Positions 25,337-35,413 of a stretch of DNA of 64,000 nt are shown piece by piece. The notes beneath the pieces are model-generated. The model saw only the letters and a list, made by a program, of their open reading frames with translations. It made no database searches and was not told where the DNA came from. The position numbers and the translations under genes are program-made. Position 1 is the stretch's first letter. Every line of letters starts with the position of its first letter. The DNA lies in contig NZ_FRFD01000005.1 in the NCBI RefSeq assembly GCF_900143645.1, forward strand, positions 433,739-497,738, given 5' to 3'. Origin of the DNA: Anaerocolumna xylanovorans DSM 12503 (GTDB taxonomy: Bacteria > Bacillota > Clostridia > Lachnospirales > Lachnospiraceae).

Positions 25337-26215
25337 TTGAAAGATAAAAATAGGATAATGAGAAAACAAAATCTCATAGGAAGGTTATTCGTAGCGCCGC
25401 CGGTATTACTGTTTCTTATATTTACACTCCTTCCCATGGCAATGGCTATCGGCTTGAGCTTTACAGATTATGATATCATCAATGCTCCGAAATTTTCCGG
25501 ACTACATAATTTTAAGAAAATGATCCATGATGAATTTTTCTGGATAGCCCTAAGAAATACCTGTTATTATACGGTTCTTTATGTACCCCTGGGCTTGCTG
25601 TTATCTCTTGGTACAGCCTTGTTCCTGAATTCGGAAAGAAGAATGGTGGGCTTGTTCCGTACTTTGTTTTATTTGCCGGTCCTTTCTTCATCGGTTGCCA
25701 CAGCCACACTGTGGTTTTGGATTTTAAATCCCCAGCTCGGTCTTCTTAACGGAATTCTTGGAATTTTCGGAATAGACGGACCTGCCTGGCTTTATGATTC
25801 CAAGCTGGCGATGCTATCCATTGTTATGATGAGCTTATGGGCCGGATTTGGCGGGAACATGATGATTTTCCTGTCGGGGCTTAAGGGAATACCGGGAACC
25901 TACTATGAGGCGGCTAAAGTAGAGGGAGCGGGAAGACTGCAGAGATTTCGTTATATTACAATGCCTTCTCTTACAAAAACGACCTTTCTGGTATCAACCA
26001 TGCTGATAATCGGCACCTTTCAGGTATTTGACCAGGCCTTCGTACTGACAAAGGGCGGACCGGGAAATGCTACTATTACCCTGGTATACTATATATACAA
26101 CAACGGCTTTAACAATCTGAATATGGGATATGCTTCTGCCATATCTCTGGTCTTATTCCTGATAATCGTTACAATGACAATAATCAACCAGAAGATAAAT
26201 AAGGCTGAAATATAG
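25337..26215 (+). CDS. Carbohydrate ABC transporter permease (MalF type)
   Basis: 292 residues. The start is set at TTG 25337 because AGGGGG lies 8 bases upstream; an ATG at 25319 overlaps that site. Six membrane spans are apparent, beginning RLFVAPPVLLFLIFTLLPMA. The EAA loop that contacts the ATPase reads YYEAAKVEGAGRLQRFRYIT near residue 190. It forms the channel with the next protein and imports sugar in the CUT1 manner. No dedicated ATPase gene is present, so a shared MsmK-like ATPase elsewhere is likely. Confidence 0.92.
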   Translation: MKDKNRIMRKQNLIGRLFVAPPVLLFLIFTLLPMAMAIGLSFTDYDIINAPKFSGLHNFKKMIHDEFFWIALRNTCYYTVLYVPLGLLLSLGTALFLNSERRMVGLFRTLFYLPVLSSSVATATLWFWILNPQLGLLNGILGIFGIDGPAWLYDSKLAMLSIVMMSLWAGFGGNMMIFLSGLKGIPGTYYEAAKVEGAGRLQRFRYITMPSLTKTTFLVSTMLIIGTFQVFDQAFVLTKGGPGNATITLVYYIYNNGFNNLNMGYASAISLVLFLIIVTMTIINQKINKAEI

Positions 26216-26225
26216 GAGGATAGAT

Positions 26226-27092
26226 ATGCGGACAAAGAAAACATTTGGTGATATATCATGGTATGCGGGAGCCTGTCTCATTGCATTGGTAACGGTTTAT
26301 CCGCTTTTATGGATGGTGGCGACCTCCTTAAAGCCGGAAAAAGAGATATTTTCAAATTCTCTTTCCCTGCTGTCAAAGAATTTTTCTATGAATAACTATA
26401 AGGATGTTTTTGATACGATTCCGTTCTTACGGTATTTTATCAATTCCATGGTACTGGCGGTAAGCGGCGTTGTTACCAATGTATTTTTAGGAGCTCTTGC
26501 CGGTTATTCCTATGCAAAGTTAAAGTTTAGCGGAAGAAAGCTCTCCTTTGCAATTCTCCTTTCTTCCATGATGATTCCGGGAATTGTTACGATGATACCG
26601 CAGTTTCTGGTATTGAAGTATTTTCCGCTGGTTGGAGGAAATAATATTTTCGGACAGGGCGGCAGAGGATTTATCAATAATTATGCGGCAATTATATTGC
26701 CCGGTGCAGTAGGTGCCTTTGCCGTATTCTTTATGAAGCAGTTTTTTGAAACGCTGCCGGATGACCTGGCGGAAGCTGCAAGAGTTGACGGATGCAGCGA
26801 ATTTAAAATATTCTGGAAAATTTATTTGCCGCTGATAAAGCCGGCAGCTATGACACTTGGCATTATGACATTCCAATCCGGATGGAATGCCTTTATGTGG
26901 CCGATGATTGTACTGAACTCCAAGGAAATGATGACCATTCAGGTGGGTCTGTCAACTTTCCAGTACCAGTATAATACCAGCTACGGTCCGCTTATGGCGG
27001 GAACCGTTATTGCCACCTTGCCAACCTTGCTGCTCTTTGTATTTGCGCAAAAGTATTATATACAGGGAATTGCTTTTACCGGCAGCAAATAA
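26226..27092 (+). CDS. Carbohydrate ABC transporter permease (MalG type)
   Basis: 288 residues with GGAGG before the ATG and 10 bp from the preceding permease. Six membrane spans begin with WYAGACLIALVTVYPLLWMV. The EAA loop is LAEAARVDGCSEFKIFWKIY near residue 180. Partner of the MalF-type permease in a sugar importer. The C-terminal VFAQKYYIQGIAFTGSK is typical of this group. Confidence 0.93.
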   Translation: MRTKKTFGDISWYAGACLIALVTVYPLLWMVATSLKPEKEIFSNSLSLLSKNFSMNNYKDVFDTIPFLRYFINSMVLAVSGVVTNVFLGALAGYSYAKLKFSGRKLSFAILLSSMMIPGIVTMIPQFLVLKYFPLVGGNNIFGQGGRGFINNYAAIILPGAVGAFAVFFMKQFFETLPDDLAEAARVDGCSEFKIFWKIYLPLIKPAAMTLGIMTFQSGWNAFMWPMIVLNSKEMMTIQVGLSTFQYQYNTSYGPLMAGTVIATLPTLLLFVFAQKYYIQGIAFTGSK

Positions 27093-27123
27093 TTTTTATA
27101 TTTATTAAAAAGGAGGAAGATAT

Positions 27124-28446
27124 ATGAAAAAGAATGCAAAAAGCAACTTAAGAAAAGCCGCTGCCTTGCTTCTTACTATGGGGATGGTGGCAGGTATGTT
27201 ATCCGGCTGCGGTTCTTCGGACAAGAAGAATGTTCAGGATACATCATCCGGAGATAACAGCACGGATGGTAAAACAGTAGAAATTACAATGTGGGGTTCC
27301 TGGGGAGGCGATCAGGTAGGACAATTGGATAAGCAGCTGGATGCCTATAACAAATCACAGTCCAAATATCATATCACCTATGCGGTACAAGACAGCATGG
27401 AAGAGAAGCTTTTAACTGCAATCGTAAGTAACGAAGCACCCGATGTGGTATTGTGGGACCGTTTTAATACCAGTGTATATGCACCGAAAGGCGCTTTTAC
27501 CCAGCTCGATGACTATGTAAAGAAAGACAGCATTGATATGAGCAAATTCTACAGTCCTGCTACGGATGAGCTGACCTATGACGGAAAGCTTTATGGAATT
27601 CCTTTAACAGTGGATACCAGAGTTATATTTTACAACAAGGATATGTTCAGTGCAGCAGGCATTGACCCGGCATCTATTACAACTTGGGACACCTTACGGG
27701 ATGCTGCTGTTAAATTAACCAAGAGAGAAAATGGAAAACTGGTGCAGGCTGGTTTCTCCTTAAAGGATGTAGGACTTTTTAACAACTGGATCCAGCAGGC
27801 AGGAGGCAAGATGATTGATGATTCTTCTGCGACCGCAAAGGCAGCCTTTAATTCCGATGCAGGTCTTGCTGTATTAAAATACTGGAATCAATTATTGAAT
27901 GAAGATAAGGTGTATGACCTTGGTTTTGAAGATGGATTTGGCGGGGACGGCTTTAAGGCCGGTAAGGTTGCTATGACCTTTAACGGTCCCTGGACACTGC
28001 AAAGCTATAAAGAAGCAGGTGTTAATTTTGGCGTAATCGGTCAGCCGGAAGGTCCCACAGGCGCTAAATCGGCTATGATGGGTGGTTTTGGTCTGATTGT
28101 TCCCAATAAAGCAAAGCATGCAGATGCAGCATGGGACTTTATTAAGTGGTGGACTACCAAGCCGGAAAACGGTGTGGAATTTGCCAAGATCAGCGGAAAT
28201 CTGCCTGCTAATATAGATGCTGCCAAGGATCCTTACTTTATGGATGACGATGTACTTAAGGTATTCTCTGATACTATGAGCTATGCGGGAATACGTTCCA
28301 AGGTGCCCGGCTATTCTGACTTGGAAGGCCTTGCGCTGATACCACAGCTGCAAAAATATGTAGCAGGTGAAATCAGTGCGGAAGACGCACTTGCCAATGC
28401 CCAGAAGCAGGGAGATACCATACTGGCAGAAGCGGCCGGTAAGTAA
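27124..28446 (+). CDS. Sugar-binding lipoprotein of the first ABC importer
   Basis: 440 residues with AGGAGG upstream. The signal peptide ends in the lipobox LSGC (Cys near residue 29), followed by a Ser/Asp/Thr-rich linker. The family 1 solute-binding fold shows ITMWGSWGGDQVGQLDKQL, YGIPLTVDTRVIFYNKDMF and GKVAMTFNGPWTLQ. It captures an oligosaccharide outside the cell and delivers it to the two permeases encoded upstream. Neighbouring GH76 and GH125 genes point to alpha-1,6-mannooligosaccharides as ligand. Confidence 0.93.
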   Translation: MKKNAKSNLRKAAALLLTMGMVAGMLSGCGSSDKKNVQDTSSGDNSTDGKTVEITMWGSWGGDQVGQLDKQLDAYNKSQSKYHITYAVQDSMEEKLLTAIVSNEAPDVVLWDRFNTSVYAPKGAFTQLDDYVKKDSIDMSKFYSPATDELTYDGKLYGIPLTVDTRVIFYNKDMFSAAGIDPASITTWDTLRDAAVKLTKRENGKLVQAGFSLKDVGLFNNWIQQAGGKMIDDSSATAKAAFNSDAGLAVLKYWNQLLNEDKVYDLGFEDGFGGDGFKAGKVAMTFNGPWTLQSYKEAGVNFGVIGQPEGPTGAKSAMMGGFGLIVPNKAKHADAAWDFIKWWTTKPENGVEFAKISGNLPANIDAAKDPYFMDDDVLKVFSDTMSYAGIRSKVPGYSDLEGLALIPQLQKYVAGEISAEDALANAQKQGDTILAEAAGK

Positions 28447-28450
28447 CTTA

Positions 28451-28512
28451 GTAGGAAGGCTGCAAACCTTATGGTAGAAGAAATAATAAAATAAGGCTTT
28501 GCAGCTTTCTTA
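28451..28512 (+). other. Long hairpin after the binding-protein gene
   Basis: GTAGGAAGGCTGCAAA pairs with TTTGCAGCTTTCTTAC with few mismatches, and CCTTAT with ATAAGG extends it. There is no good T run. It may stabilise the binding-protein mRNA or attenuate transcription into the hydrolase genes. Confidence 0.55.
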
Positions 28513-28594
28513 CAAATTAAAAACGGCAGAAGTATTTATAAGGCAATACTGCGGATGTGTCTAAGAATGAATGGATACCGGAAAAGAGGTTGTT

Positions 28595-29608
28595 ATGTAT
28601 AAAATAGAGGATTACTGCGAAAAATTGCAGGATAGTCTCATGGAGTATTTCTGGGATGAGAAGGAGGGGGTATTTCAGAATCATTATCCCTTGCAGGAAG
28701 AGGAGAACTGGATTTACTGGTGGCATGCCCATGCCATAGACTGCCTGTTAGACGGATACCTAAGAACGAAGGATAAGAAATATCTCATAAGGGCAGAAGC
28801 GGAGTATAACGGGGTTTTTATAAGAAATGGGAATACGTTCCTTCATAACTGGTATGATGACATGGAGTGGACGGCTTTGGCTATTCTCCGGTTTTTTGAT
28901 GTGACACAGGATAATAAATATAAGGATCAGGTTCTTTTATTGTGGGAAGATATAAAAACAGCCTGGAATGAAGATCTTGGGGGAATGGGCTGGAAGAAGG
29001 ACCAGCGTGATTACCGCAATACTCCGGCCAATGCACCGGCAGCTATACTGGCTTACCGCCTGTATCAAAGATTTTTAAAAAAGGAAGACCTGGAGTGGGG
29101 AGATAAAATCCTCTCCTGGAATCTTAAAAATCTGACAGACCCTGAAACTGGCTTTATCTGGGACGGTCTTAACCGTCTGGGAGACGGAAAAATTGATTAT
29201 GAATGGAAATATACCTACAATCAGGGAGTTGTTATAGGAGCTTTACTGGAAAGGTATGAGATTCAGAAAGAAAATGCTGACTTGGAGCTTGCGGTGAAGA
29301 TAGCGGAAGTAACCAAAGGGGAGTTTACAGCTGCTTGCAATGGAATATTTCCATATGAAGGAGTGGATGACTGCGGCCTTTTTAAAGGGATATACATAAG
29401 ATATCTTAATCTGCTGGCAGAAAAGTCAGAAGAGCATAGTGAAATAAAAAAGACAATACAGCAGAATGCAAGCTGCCTTATAGAACGGGGAATTAACAAA
29501 AACGGACTTGCAGGCGGGCACTGGGATGCCCAAGAAGAAAAGTGCGTGGATTTAGCCCAGCATTTAAGCGGAATTATGCTGCTTGAAATGGCGTACAGGT
29601 TAAGTTAG
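28595..29608 (+). CDS. GH76 family glycoside hydrolase, cytosolic (alpha-1,6-mannanase-like)
   Basis: 337 residues from ATG 28595 (MYKIEDYCEKLQDSLMEYF), preceded by AAGAGG. There is no signal peptide, so it should act inside the cell. Family marks are WWHAHAIDCLLDGYLRT near residue 42, the catalytic Asp pair in WYDDMEWTALAILRF near 90, and the alpha/alpha-barrel repeats FDVTQDNKYKDQVLLLWED and YNQGVVIGALLERYE. GH76 enzymes cut alpha-1,6-linked mannan backbones. A cytosolic form beside an exo-mannosidase suggests trimming of imported oligomers. Confidence 0.85.
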   Translation: MYKIEDYCEKLQDSLMEYFWDEKEGVFQNHYPLQEEENWIYWWHAHAIDCLLDGYLRTKDKKYLIRAEAEYNGVFIRNGNTFLHNWYDDMEWTALAILRFFDVTQDNKYKDQVLLLWEDIKTAWNEDLGGMGWKKDQRDYRNTPANAPAAILAYRLYQRFLKKEDLEWGDKILSWNLKNLTDPETGFIWDGLNRLGDGKIDYEWKYTYNQGVVIGALLERYEIQKENADLELAVKIAEVTKGEFTAACNGIFPYEGVDDCGLFKGIYIRYLNLLAEKSEEHSEIKKTIQQNASCLIERGINKNGLAGGHWDAQEEKCVDLAQHLSGIMLLEMAYRLS

Positions 29609-29640
29609 AACCAGTGTGCAGATACAGGGAGATAATAGAT

Positions 29641-30759
29641 ATGAAAAAATTCAGGAGAGCTATTATTTTTTCAGTTATACTAATTCTGGCGGCGGCGTGC
29701 ATTCTTGGAGGCGTACTTATAAGCAATAGTATGACGGGAGGTAAAAAGGACAGAATGGCAGATAATATAACAGACACAGAGAAAAAAACGGTGCCGGATT
29801 TGAATACGGCAAAAAAAGCAATGGATGTTTTTCTTACAAATTTCTATGTAAAAGAGGGAGACGGCGGTTATATTGCAGGAGAAGACTTCTGGCAGCAGGC
29901 AGAAATATTTGAGATAGTAATAGATGCCTATGAGCAGACAAAGGATAAGAAATATCTGGACTTAATGGATGAAATGTACCGCGGCTTTGTGAAGGAACAC
30001 GGGTCAGACTGGTCTTCTAACGAGTTTAACGATGATATTATGTGGATGACTATCGGCTGTGCAAGGGCGTATGAGGCAACCGGACAGAGTGAATATTTAG
30101 AACAGGCCAGAAAGCATTTTAAAATTGTTTTTGACAGGGCGTGGAGCGAGGATCTGGGCGGTGGACTTTTCTGGAAAACAGAGAATAAGACAAAGAATTC
30201 CTGTATCAACTGTCCGGCTGTCATTGCAGCCTGCCTTTTGCATAAGATAACCGGCGAGGATGAATACATAGAGAAGGCTTTGATGATTTATAAATGGGAA
30301 AAGGAAAATTTATTCGGAACAACAGGAGCTGTTTTTGATGCTTATGATTTAACAACAGGAGTCAATCAATGGGCTTCTACCTATAACCAGGGTACCTTTA
30401 TCGGCGCGGCTATGATGCTGTACCAATACTCGAAGGATGAAAGCTATTTAAAGGATGCCGTACTGGCTGCCGATTATACGGTAAATACCATGTTTTCAGG
30501 GCAGATAATGAATACCGAAGGAGATGGCAGGGATTTGCCGGGATTTAAGGGAATACTGGCCAGATGGATGGGCAAATTCGTCAGAGAATGCGGACAGGAC
30601 CAGTATAAGGACTGGCTTGAAAAGAATGCACAGGCGGCCTGGAATAACCGCAACACCAAAGGAATCATGTGGACCTTGTGGAACCAGAAGACAGAGGATA
30701 CTTTTTATTCTGCCTGGGGCTGTTCGGCAGGAGTGTCCATGCTGTTTAACTGGGAATAA
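29641..30759 (+). CDS. GH76 family glycoside hydrolase, membrane-anchored or secreted
   Basis: 372 residues from ATG 29641 (MKKFRRAIIFSVILILAAAC), set by GGGAG upstream. The hydrophobic N-terminal segment with a Cys at residue 20 may be a signal anchor or lipobox-like signal. The catalytic Asp pair is in FNDDIMWMTIGCARAYE near residue 130; WSEDLGGGLFW, NCPAVIAACLL and STYNQGTFIGAAMMLY follow the GH76 pattern. It probably starts alpha-1,6-mannan cleavage at the cell surface. The two GH76 proteins differ clearly in sequence, so they are not a recent duplication. Confidence 0.85.
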   Translation: MKKFRRAIIFSVILILAAACILGGVLISNSMTGGKKDRMADNITDTEKKTVPDLNTAKKAMDVFLTNFYVKEGDGGYIAGEDFWQQAEIFEIVIDAYEQTKDKKYLDLMDEMYRGFVKEHGSDWSSNEFNDDIMWMTIGCARAYEATGQSEYLEQARKHFKIVFDRAWSEDLGGGLFWKTENKTKNSCINCPAVIAACLLHKITGEDEYIEKALMIYKWEKENLFGTTGAVFDAYDLTTGVNQWASTYNQGTFIGAAMMLYQYSKDESYLKDAVLAADYTVNTMFSGQIMNTEGDGRDLPGFKGILARWMGKFVRECGQDQYKDWLEKNAQAAWNNRNTKGIMWTLWNQKTEDTFYSAWGCSAGVSMLFNWE

Positions 30760-30770
30760 AGGAGAAACTT

Positions 30771-32057
30771 ATGATAAAAATACCGGAAATCTTACTGGAA
30801 AAGGCAGGGGAGGTGGAAGCATACTATAAGGCCGCCTGCCCGGATATGGCTCCTTTTGTAAAGCAATGCTTTTTAAATACCATAGAGACCACAGTAAAGC
30901 AATTAGAGGACGGAAGCTATTTTGTAATTACGGGTGATATACCGGCTATGTGGCTAAGAGATTCAGCGGCACAGGTAAGGCACTATGTAAGATATGCAAA
31001 GGAAGATAAAGAACTGCAGGAAATTCTGGAAGGAGTCATTCAAAAGCAGACAGAGCTGGTTGCCATTGACCCCTATGCCAATGCTTTTAATGAGAGTGCC
31101 GATGGCAGGGGACATCAGGATATCACCCGGTTAAATCCCCATGTGTGGGAGAGAAAGTATGAAACAGATTCACTGTGCTCTCCCCTTTACCTGGCATATC
31201 ATTACTGGAAGGAAACAAATAGGGAGAACATATTTACCGAGGGTTTCCTGACAATGTTAAAGCTGGTATTAAAGGTATTTCGTACCGAACAGAACCATGA
31301 AAGCTCTCCTTATTCCTTTCAAAGGCAGCATTGCGCCAAGACAGACACACTTATCAATCAGGGAAAGGGAAGACCTGTCAATCACACCGGCATGACCTGG
31401 TCGGGGTTTCGCCCCTCTGATGACTGCTGTAAATTCGGCTATCTGATTCCTTCTAATATGATGGCAGTGGCGGCATTGACCTACGGAGCGGAAATACTAA
31501 GGGAAGTCTATAAGAATAATGAACTTGCCATGGCATATACGGGTCTGGCAGAAGAAATACAGGATGGAATATCAGATTACGGAATCGTAGAGCGCGGAGG
31601 ATATGGCAGGATATATGCCTATGAGACAGACGGCTTTGGCAATTATAATCTGATGGATGATGCCAATTCGCCAAGCCTTTTGGCAATGCCCTATCTAAAC
31701 TATTGCAGCAGGGAAGATGAGCTTTATAAAAATACCAGAAGATTTGTGCTGTCAGGTGAGAATCCCTATTACAGCTGCGGAAGCTTTGCCGCGGGAATAG
31801 GAAGTCCTCATACGCCAAAAGGAATGGTATGGCATATAGGAATTATCATGCAGGCACTGACCTCTGATAGCGAAGAGGAAATAAGGAGCTGTTTATCCAT
31901 GCTTTCTGCCACCCATGATAAGACTTACTTTATGCATGAAGCTTTTCATCCAGGTAATCCAAGTGAGTATACAAGACCCTGGTTCGCCTGGGCTAATTCG
32001 CTGTTAGCGGAGCTCTTGATAACCTTAAAGGAGAAGGATTTTTTTGCTTCCGTTTAA
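30771..32057 (+). CDS. GH125 family exo-alpha-1,6-mannosidase
   Basis: 428 residues, 11 bp after the GH76 stop, with GGAGAA upstream. Family sequence is seen in VITGDIPAMWLRDSAAQVRHYV (about residues 50-71), DPYANAFNESADGRGHQD, VNHTGMTWSGFRPSDDCCKFGYL (about 205-227) and LDSxx-like SPYYSCGSFAAGIGSPHTPKGMVW. GH125 enzymes release single mannose from alpha-1,6-linked oligomers with inversion and without metal. No signal peptide, so it works in the cytosol after the GH76 enzymes. A terminator follows, ending this operon. Confidence 0.93.
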   Translation: MIKIPEILLEKAGEVEAYYKAACPDMAPFVKQCFLNTIETTVKQLEDGSYFVITGDIPAMWLRDSAAQVRHYVRYAKEDKELQEILEGVIQKQTELVAIDPYANAFNESADGRGHQDITRLNPHVWERKYETDSLCSPLYLAYHYWKETNRENIFTEGFLTMLKLVLKVFRTEQNHESSPYSFQRQHCAKTDTLINQGKGRPVNHTGMTWSGFRPSDDCCKFGYLIPSNMMAVAALTYGAEILREVYKNNELAMAYTGLAEEIQDGISDYGIVERGGYGRIYAYETDGFGNYNLMDDANSPSLLAMPYLNYCSREDELYKNTRRFVLSGENPYYSCGSFAAGIGSPHTPKGMVWHIGIIMQALTSDSEEEIRSCLSMLSATHDKTYFMHEAFHPGNPSEYTRPWFAWANSLLAELLITLKEKDFFASV

Positions 32058-32080
32058 TTCTATAAAACAACAATGAATGC

Positions 32081-32118
32081 TGTGCCATAAATCTGTCAGG
32101 ATTTGTGGCACATTTTTT
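32081..32118 (+). terminator. Rho-independent terminator of the mannanase operon
   Basis: TGTGCCATAAATC and GATTTGTGGCACA pair around TGTCAG, followed by TTTTTT. Confidence 0.88.
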
Positions 32119-32186
32119 AACCTGTTTTTTTGTGAAAGACTTTGCTATAATAAAACCATATGGTATTTGCCGGAGGAGGTTATGCT

Positions 32187-33683
32187 ATGTATAGTGTTTT
32201 ATTGGTGGAGGATGAGAAAATCGAACTGGATACCCTAAGGGATTATATCAATTGGGATAAGATATTGGTGGACCGGGTCTATACGGCACGTAACGGCCGC
32301 AGTGCTCTTGAATGTATTGTACAAAATGAACCTGATATTATGATAACAGATATTCAGATGCCTATTATGACAGGGATAGAACTTGCAAAAAGAGTACGGG
32401 AAGAAGGATACAAAACAAAAATCATATTTCTTACCGGCTATGATGACTTTGAATATGTGAAGGAAGCCTTTAAGGTACAGGCAGCAGATTATATCCTAAA
32501 GCCCTTTATGACAGAAGAGGTGGAGAAGCTGCTTTTAAGGATAGAGAAACAGATAGAAAGTGAAAAAACAGCGGAAGTATCCGTAAGTGTGGCGGCAAAG
32601 CAGATGATAGAGCAGCTGTGCAGAGGCGATATGAAAGAGGAAAAAGCAAAGCGCCTTTCTATCTGCTATTTCCAACGTCCTTTAAATGAAGTGACCTATG
32701 GGCTGCTGGCCGTATACGGTGCAGAGGCAGAAGAGCTGCTTCAAAGGAATGGGGACAATCTGGGGGAGGTGTACCACTTATTTTTGATAGGGGACGTCTT
32801 AGTAGCAGTTTTGCATAGTCATCTGTATTTTTGGGACGGCGCCAAAAGAATACAGAGTATACTTGGAGGTAATTACAGTATAGCCTGCTTTAAAGAGAAA
32901 ATACCGCTACTTAACCTAAAGGAAAAGACGAAGCAGTTAGTAAAACTGAAAGAGCGTATATTCTTTGAAACAAAGGGCGGAATTTTTGATGCGGGTAAGG
33001 AAGAGTGGGATAAAAACAGCAGACAGGCAGCGGACAGCGGACAAGCCTCTGAACGGAAGGCAAACTTTTATAAAGCGGTTAAGAATGGTGAAAAGGACAG
33101 GGCAGAAGCGGGGCTGCGGGCAATTCTTGCAGATTTTACCGCACTTAAAAAGGATGAGTGTATCAGGCAGGCCTATGGCTTTTACTATGAGCTTAAGAGC
33201 AGTCTTGTAGCAGGGGACCCCCAGCTGACCCTCTGGATGGCAGAAAGAGAAGAAGACTGGGAACAGAAAATACTGGGAGGCAGGTATTGGGAGGATATAT
33301 TGGAAGCATTGGTTTGCTATTGCGACGGCATACTTGCTTTTTTTACAAAGCAGCACAAAGATCCGAATTATCATATAATTGCCCGAATCAAGGAATATCT
33401 GGTGCGTAACTATTCAGGAGTATGCAGTGTGGAGGAAATGGCCTTAGAAGTGCATCTTTCACCAAATTATCTTAGAAGCCTTTTCAGGGAAAGCATGGGA
33501 CAAACGATATTGGAATACGTAACAGATTACAGGCTTTTAAAGGCCTGTGAACTTCTAAAGGACAAAACATTACGGGTAAAAGAAGTCGGCAGGCTGGTGG
33601 GATATGAGAATGAATCATATTTTAGTACGGTCTTTGCAAAGAAATACGGGGTAACGCCAAATGAATATCGCAAGATGGTTTAA
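32187..33683 (+). CDS. Response regulator with AraC-type output (YesN-like)
   Basis: 498 residues from ATG 32187 (MYSVLLVEDEKIELDTLRDY), with GGAGGAGG 7 bases upstream. The receiver domain spans about residues 1-120, with phosphoacceptor Asp in DIMITDIQMP near residue 55 and the switch Lys in DYILKPF. A variable middle section is followed by two AraC helix-turn-helix motifs at about 395-498 (VEEMALEVHLSPNYLRSLFRE and KEVGRLVGYENESYFSTVFAKKYG). It should activate the adjacent second ABC importer in response to the kinase encoded next, whose gene overlaps this one by 23 bp. Confidence 0.93.
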   Translation: MYSVLLVEDEKIELDTLRDYINWDKILVDRVYTARNGRSALECIVQNEPDIMITDIQMPIMTGIELAKRVREEGYKTKIIFLTGYDDFEYVKEAFKVQAADYILKPFMTEEVEKLLLRIEKQIESEKTAEVSVSVAAKQMIEQLCRGDMKEEKAKRLSICYFQRPLNEVTYGLLAVYGAEAEELLQRNGDNLGEVYHLFLIGDVLVAVLHSHLYFWDGAKRIQSILGGNYSIACFKEKIPLLNLKEKTKQLVKLKERIFFETKGGIFDAGKEEWDKNSRQAADSGQASERKANFYKAVKNGEKDRAEAGLRAILADFTALKKDECIRQAYGFYYELKSSLVAGDPQLTLWMAEREEDWEQKILGGRYWEDILEALVCYCDGILAFFTKQHKDPNYHIIARIKEYLVRNYSGVCSVEEMALEVHLSPNYLRSLFRESMGQTILEYVTDYRLLKACELLKDKTLRVKEVGRLVGYENESYFSTVFAKKYGVTPNEYRKMV

Positions 33684-35391
33684 AAATATTAAATTTATCT
33701 ATAAGCTGATGGTGGGTTATGTTATCTTTGCCATTTTACCCATGATTATTGTAACCGGATATAACAGCCAGAAGACAAAGAATATCCTGTTAGAGGAGAG
33801 CTACCGGAATATGCGCCAGTCCCTGGGACAGATCGGACAGAATCTGGATTCTTCCCTGGAGGCATACAAAACGGTAATGGATATATTGTACACAAACCAA
33901 ATGTTTAACGGCTATCTTGTAAAGGATTATACAAATTCGGATTATTGGGAGATGTTCAGTTATATTGATAACCTGTTAAGCAGTATTATGCTGGTGGAAT
34001 CCAATATTGCCGGTATCAGTATCTACAGCAATAATGATACGCTTCCCAGTGATAATTACTATTTTTATAATGAAAAGGAGCTTAATCAGGATTGGCTTAA
34101 GAGTGCACTTTCCTCCAAGGGAAACCCGCAGGTAGCCGGAATCATCTCCAAGGGAAAGAAAAATTATGTTGCATTGGAAAGGCTTTTAAATTATTACCAC
34201 TACAGTGATGTCAGAAATATACTGCTTTTAAAGATTGATGGAAGTTCCTTTAACGACCAGATAAAAATAACCAACAGCAACCAGGAAGTCTACTGGGTCA
34301 ACGGCCAGGGGCAGATAATGGCTTCTTCCGATAAAGAGGTTATTGGAAAAGGAATGGGAAGTATAACAGAGAACTGGGAGGATATACCGGTAAGCGGGAA
34401 AGGCAGTTCTCTTGACATTGAGGGTATCTCCAAGATATGCACAGCCCGCAGCAGTCTTTATGGAACCAGGCTTATTATGATGGTGAATCAGGAATCCTTA
34501 GTGGAGGCTACAAGGGAGGTGGCAAGGGATATTATTCTTATTTTCTTTGTCAGCTCGGTAGGAATGTTTCTGTCTATTTATTTGTACAGCAGATGGATAT
34601 CCGGTCGGGTAAATAAGGTGGTCTATGCGGCTAAGAAGCTGGGAGACGGAGAATTTGACTATCTCTTAAAGGATATGGGAAAGGATGAGATCGGCATCAT
34701 TGCAGCTGCCATCAACACCTTAAACAGTAAGATACAATTACTGATTGCCGAGAATTACGAAAAGAAGTTAAAAATAAAGTCCAGTGAAATGAATCTTTTA
34801 CAGGAGCAAATCAACCCACATTTTCTTTATAATGCTCTGTCCGTCATTTCCTCCATGGCAATGCGGGAAGGCGGTAAGAAGACCATGATGAGTGTCCGGT
34901 ATCTGGCGAATTTCTACCGCATATCCTTAAATAAGGGAAAGCAGGTGGTATCCGTTCAGGAGGAAGTGGAGCTGTTGCAGAACTATATGAAAATTCAAAT
35001 GCTCCGTTTTGAAGACACAGTGGAAATCAACTATGAAGTAGACAGAAAAGCCCTTGCTTTTCGGACAATTAAGCTTCTCTTGCAGCCTCTGGTGGAAAAT
35101 GCCATCCATCATGGCAGAAAGGATGAAGAACAGATTCTTCACATCCGGGTAACCGTAGCTCTTACAAAGGACCGCCTCATTTTTGAGGTAAAGGATGACG
35201 GGATTGGAATTGAGACAGAGAAGTTTGAACGGCTAAGAAAGGAGTTAAAGAACTCGGAAGAAGGATATGGCCTTAAAAATGTAGATATCCGTGTGAAGCT
35301 AAATTACGGTGAGCAGTATGGTGTCAGTGTAAGCAGTACTTATGGTACCGGAACCTGCGTCAGAGTGGAGATTCCCCAGGTATTTTCTTAA
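33661..35391 (+). CDS. Sensor histidine kinase (YesM-like)
   Basis: 576 residues, starting inside the last codons of the response regulator (23-bp overlap), so translation is coupled. A membrane span near residues 14-33 and another near 280-303 flank an extracellular sensor of about 245 residues. A HAMP segment follows. The phosphorylated His lies in EQINPHFLYNALSVISSMA near residue 382. The ATPase domain has LLLQPLVENAIHHG, DDGIGI and GYGLKNVDIR. These kinases usually sense extracellular sugars or their binding proteins. A strong terminator lies 23 bp after the stop. Confidence 0.93.
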   Translation: MNIARWFKNIKFIYKLMVGYVIFAILPMIIVTGYNSQKTKNILLEESYRNMRQSLGQIGQNLDSSLEAYKTVMDILYTNQMFNGYLVKDYTNSDYWEMFSYIDNLLSSIMLVESNIAGISIYSNNDTLPSDNYYFYNEKELNQDWLKSALSSKGNPQVAGIISKGKKNYVALERLLNYYHYSDVRNILLLKIDGSSFNDQIKITNSNQEVYWVNGQGQIMASSDKEVIGKGMGSITENWEDIPVSGKGSSLDIEGISKICTARSSLYGTRLIMMVNQESLVEATREVARDIILIFFVSSVGMFLSIYLYSRWISGRVNKVVYAAKKLGDGEFDYLLKDMGKDEIGIIAAAINTLNSKIQLLIAENYEKKLKIKSSEMNLLQEQINPHFLYNALSVISSMAMREGGKKTMMSVRYLANFYRISLNKGKQVVSVQEEVELLQNYMKIQMLRFEDTVEINYEVDRKALAFRTIKLLLQPLVENAIHHGRKDEEQILHIRVTVALTKDRLIFEVKDDGIGIETEKFERLRKELKNSEEGYGLKNVDIRVKLNYGEQYGVSVSSTYGTGTCVRVEIPQVFS

Positions 35392-35413
35392 AAATGGATG
35401 GAAGTTATCAGTG

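Noticed and set aside
26249..26258. TGATATATCA as a third operator
   Set aside because: It is inside the permease coding region and encodes ordinary residues; another copy at about 5633 is in an unrelated ABC exporter, so these are taken as chance.
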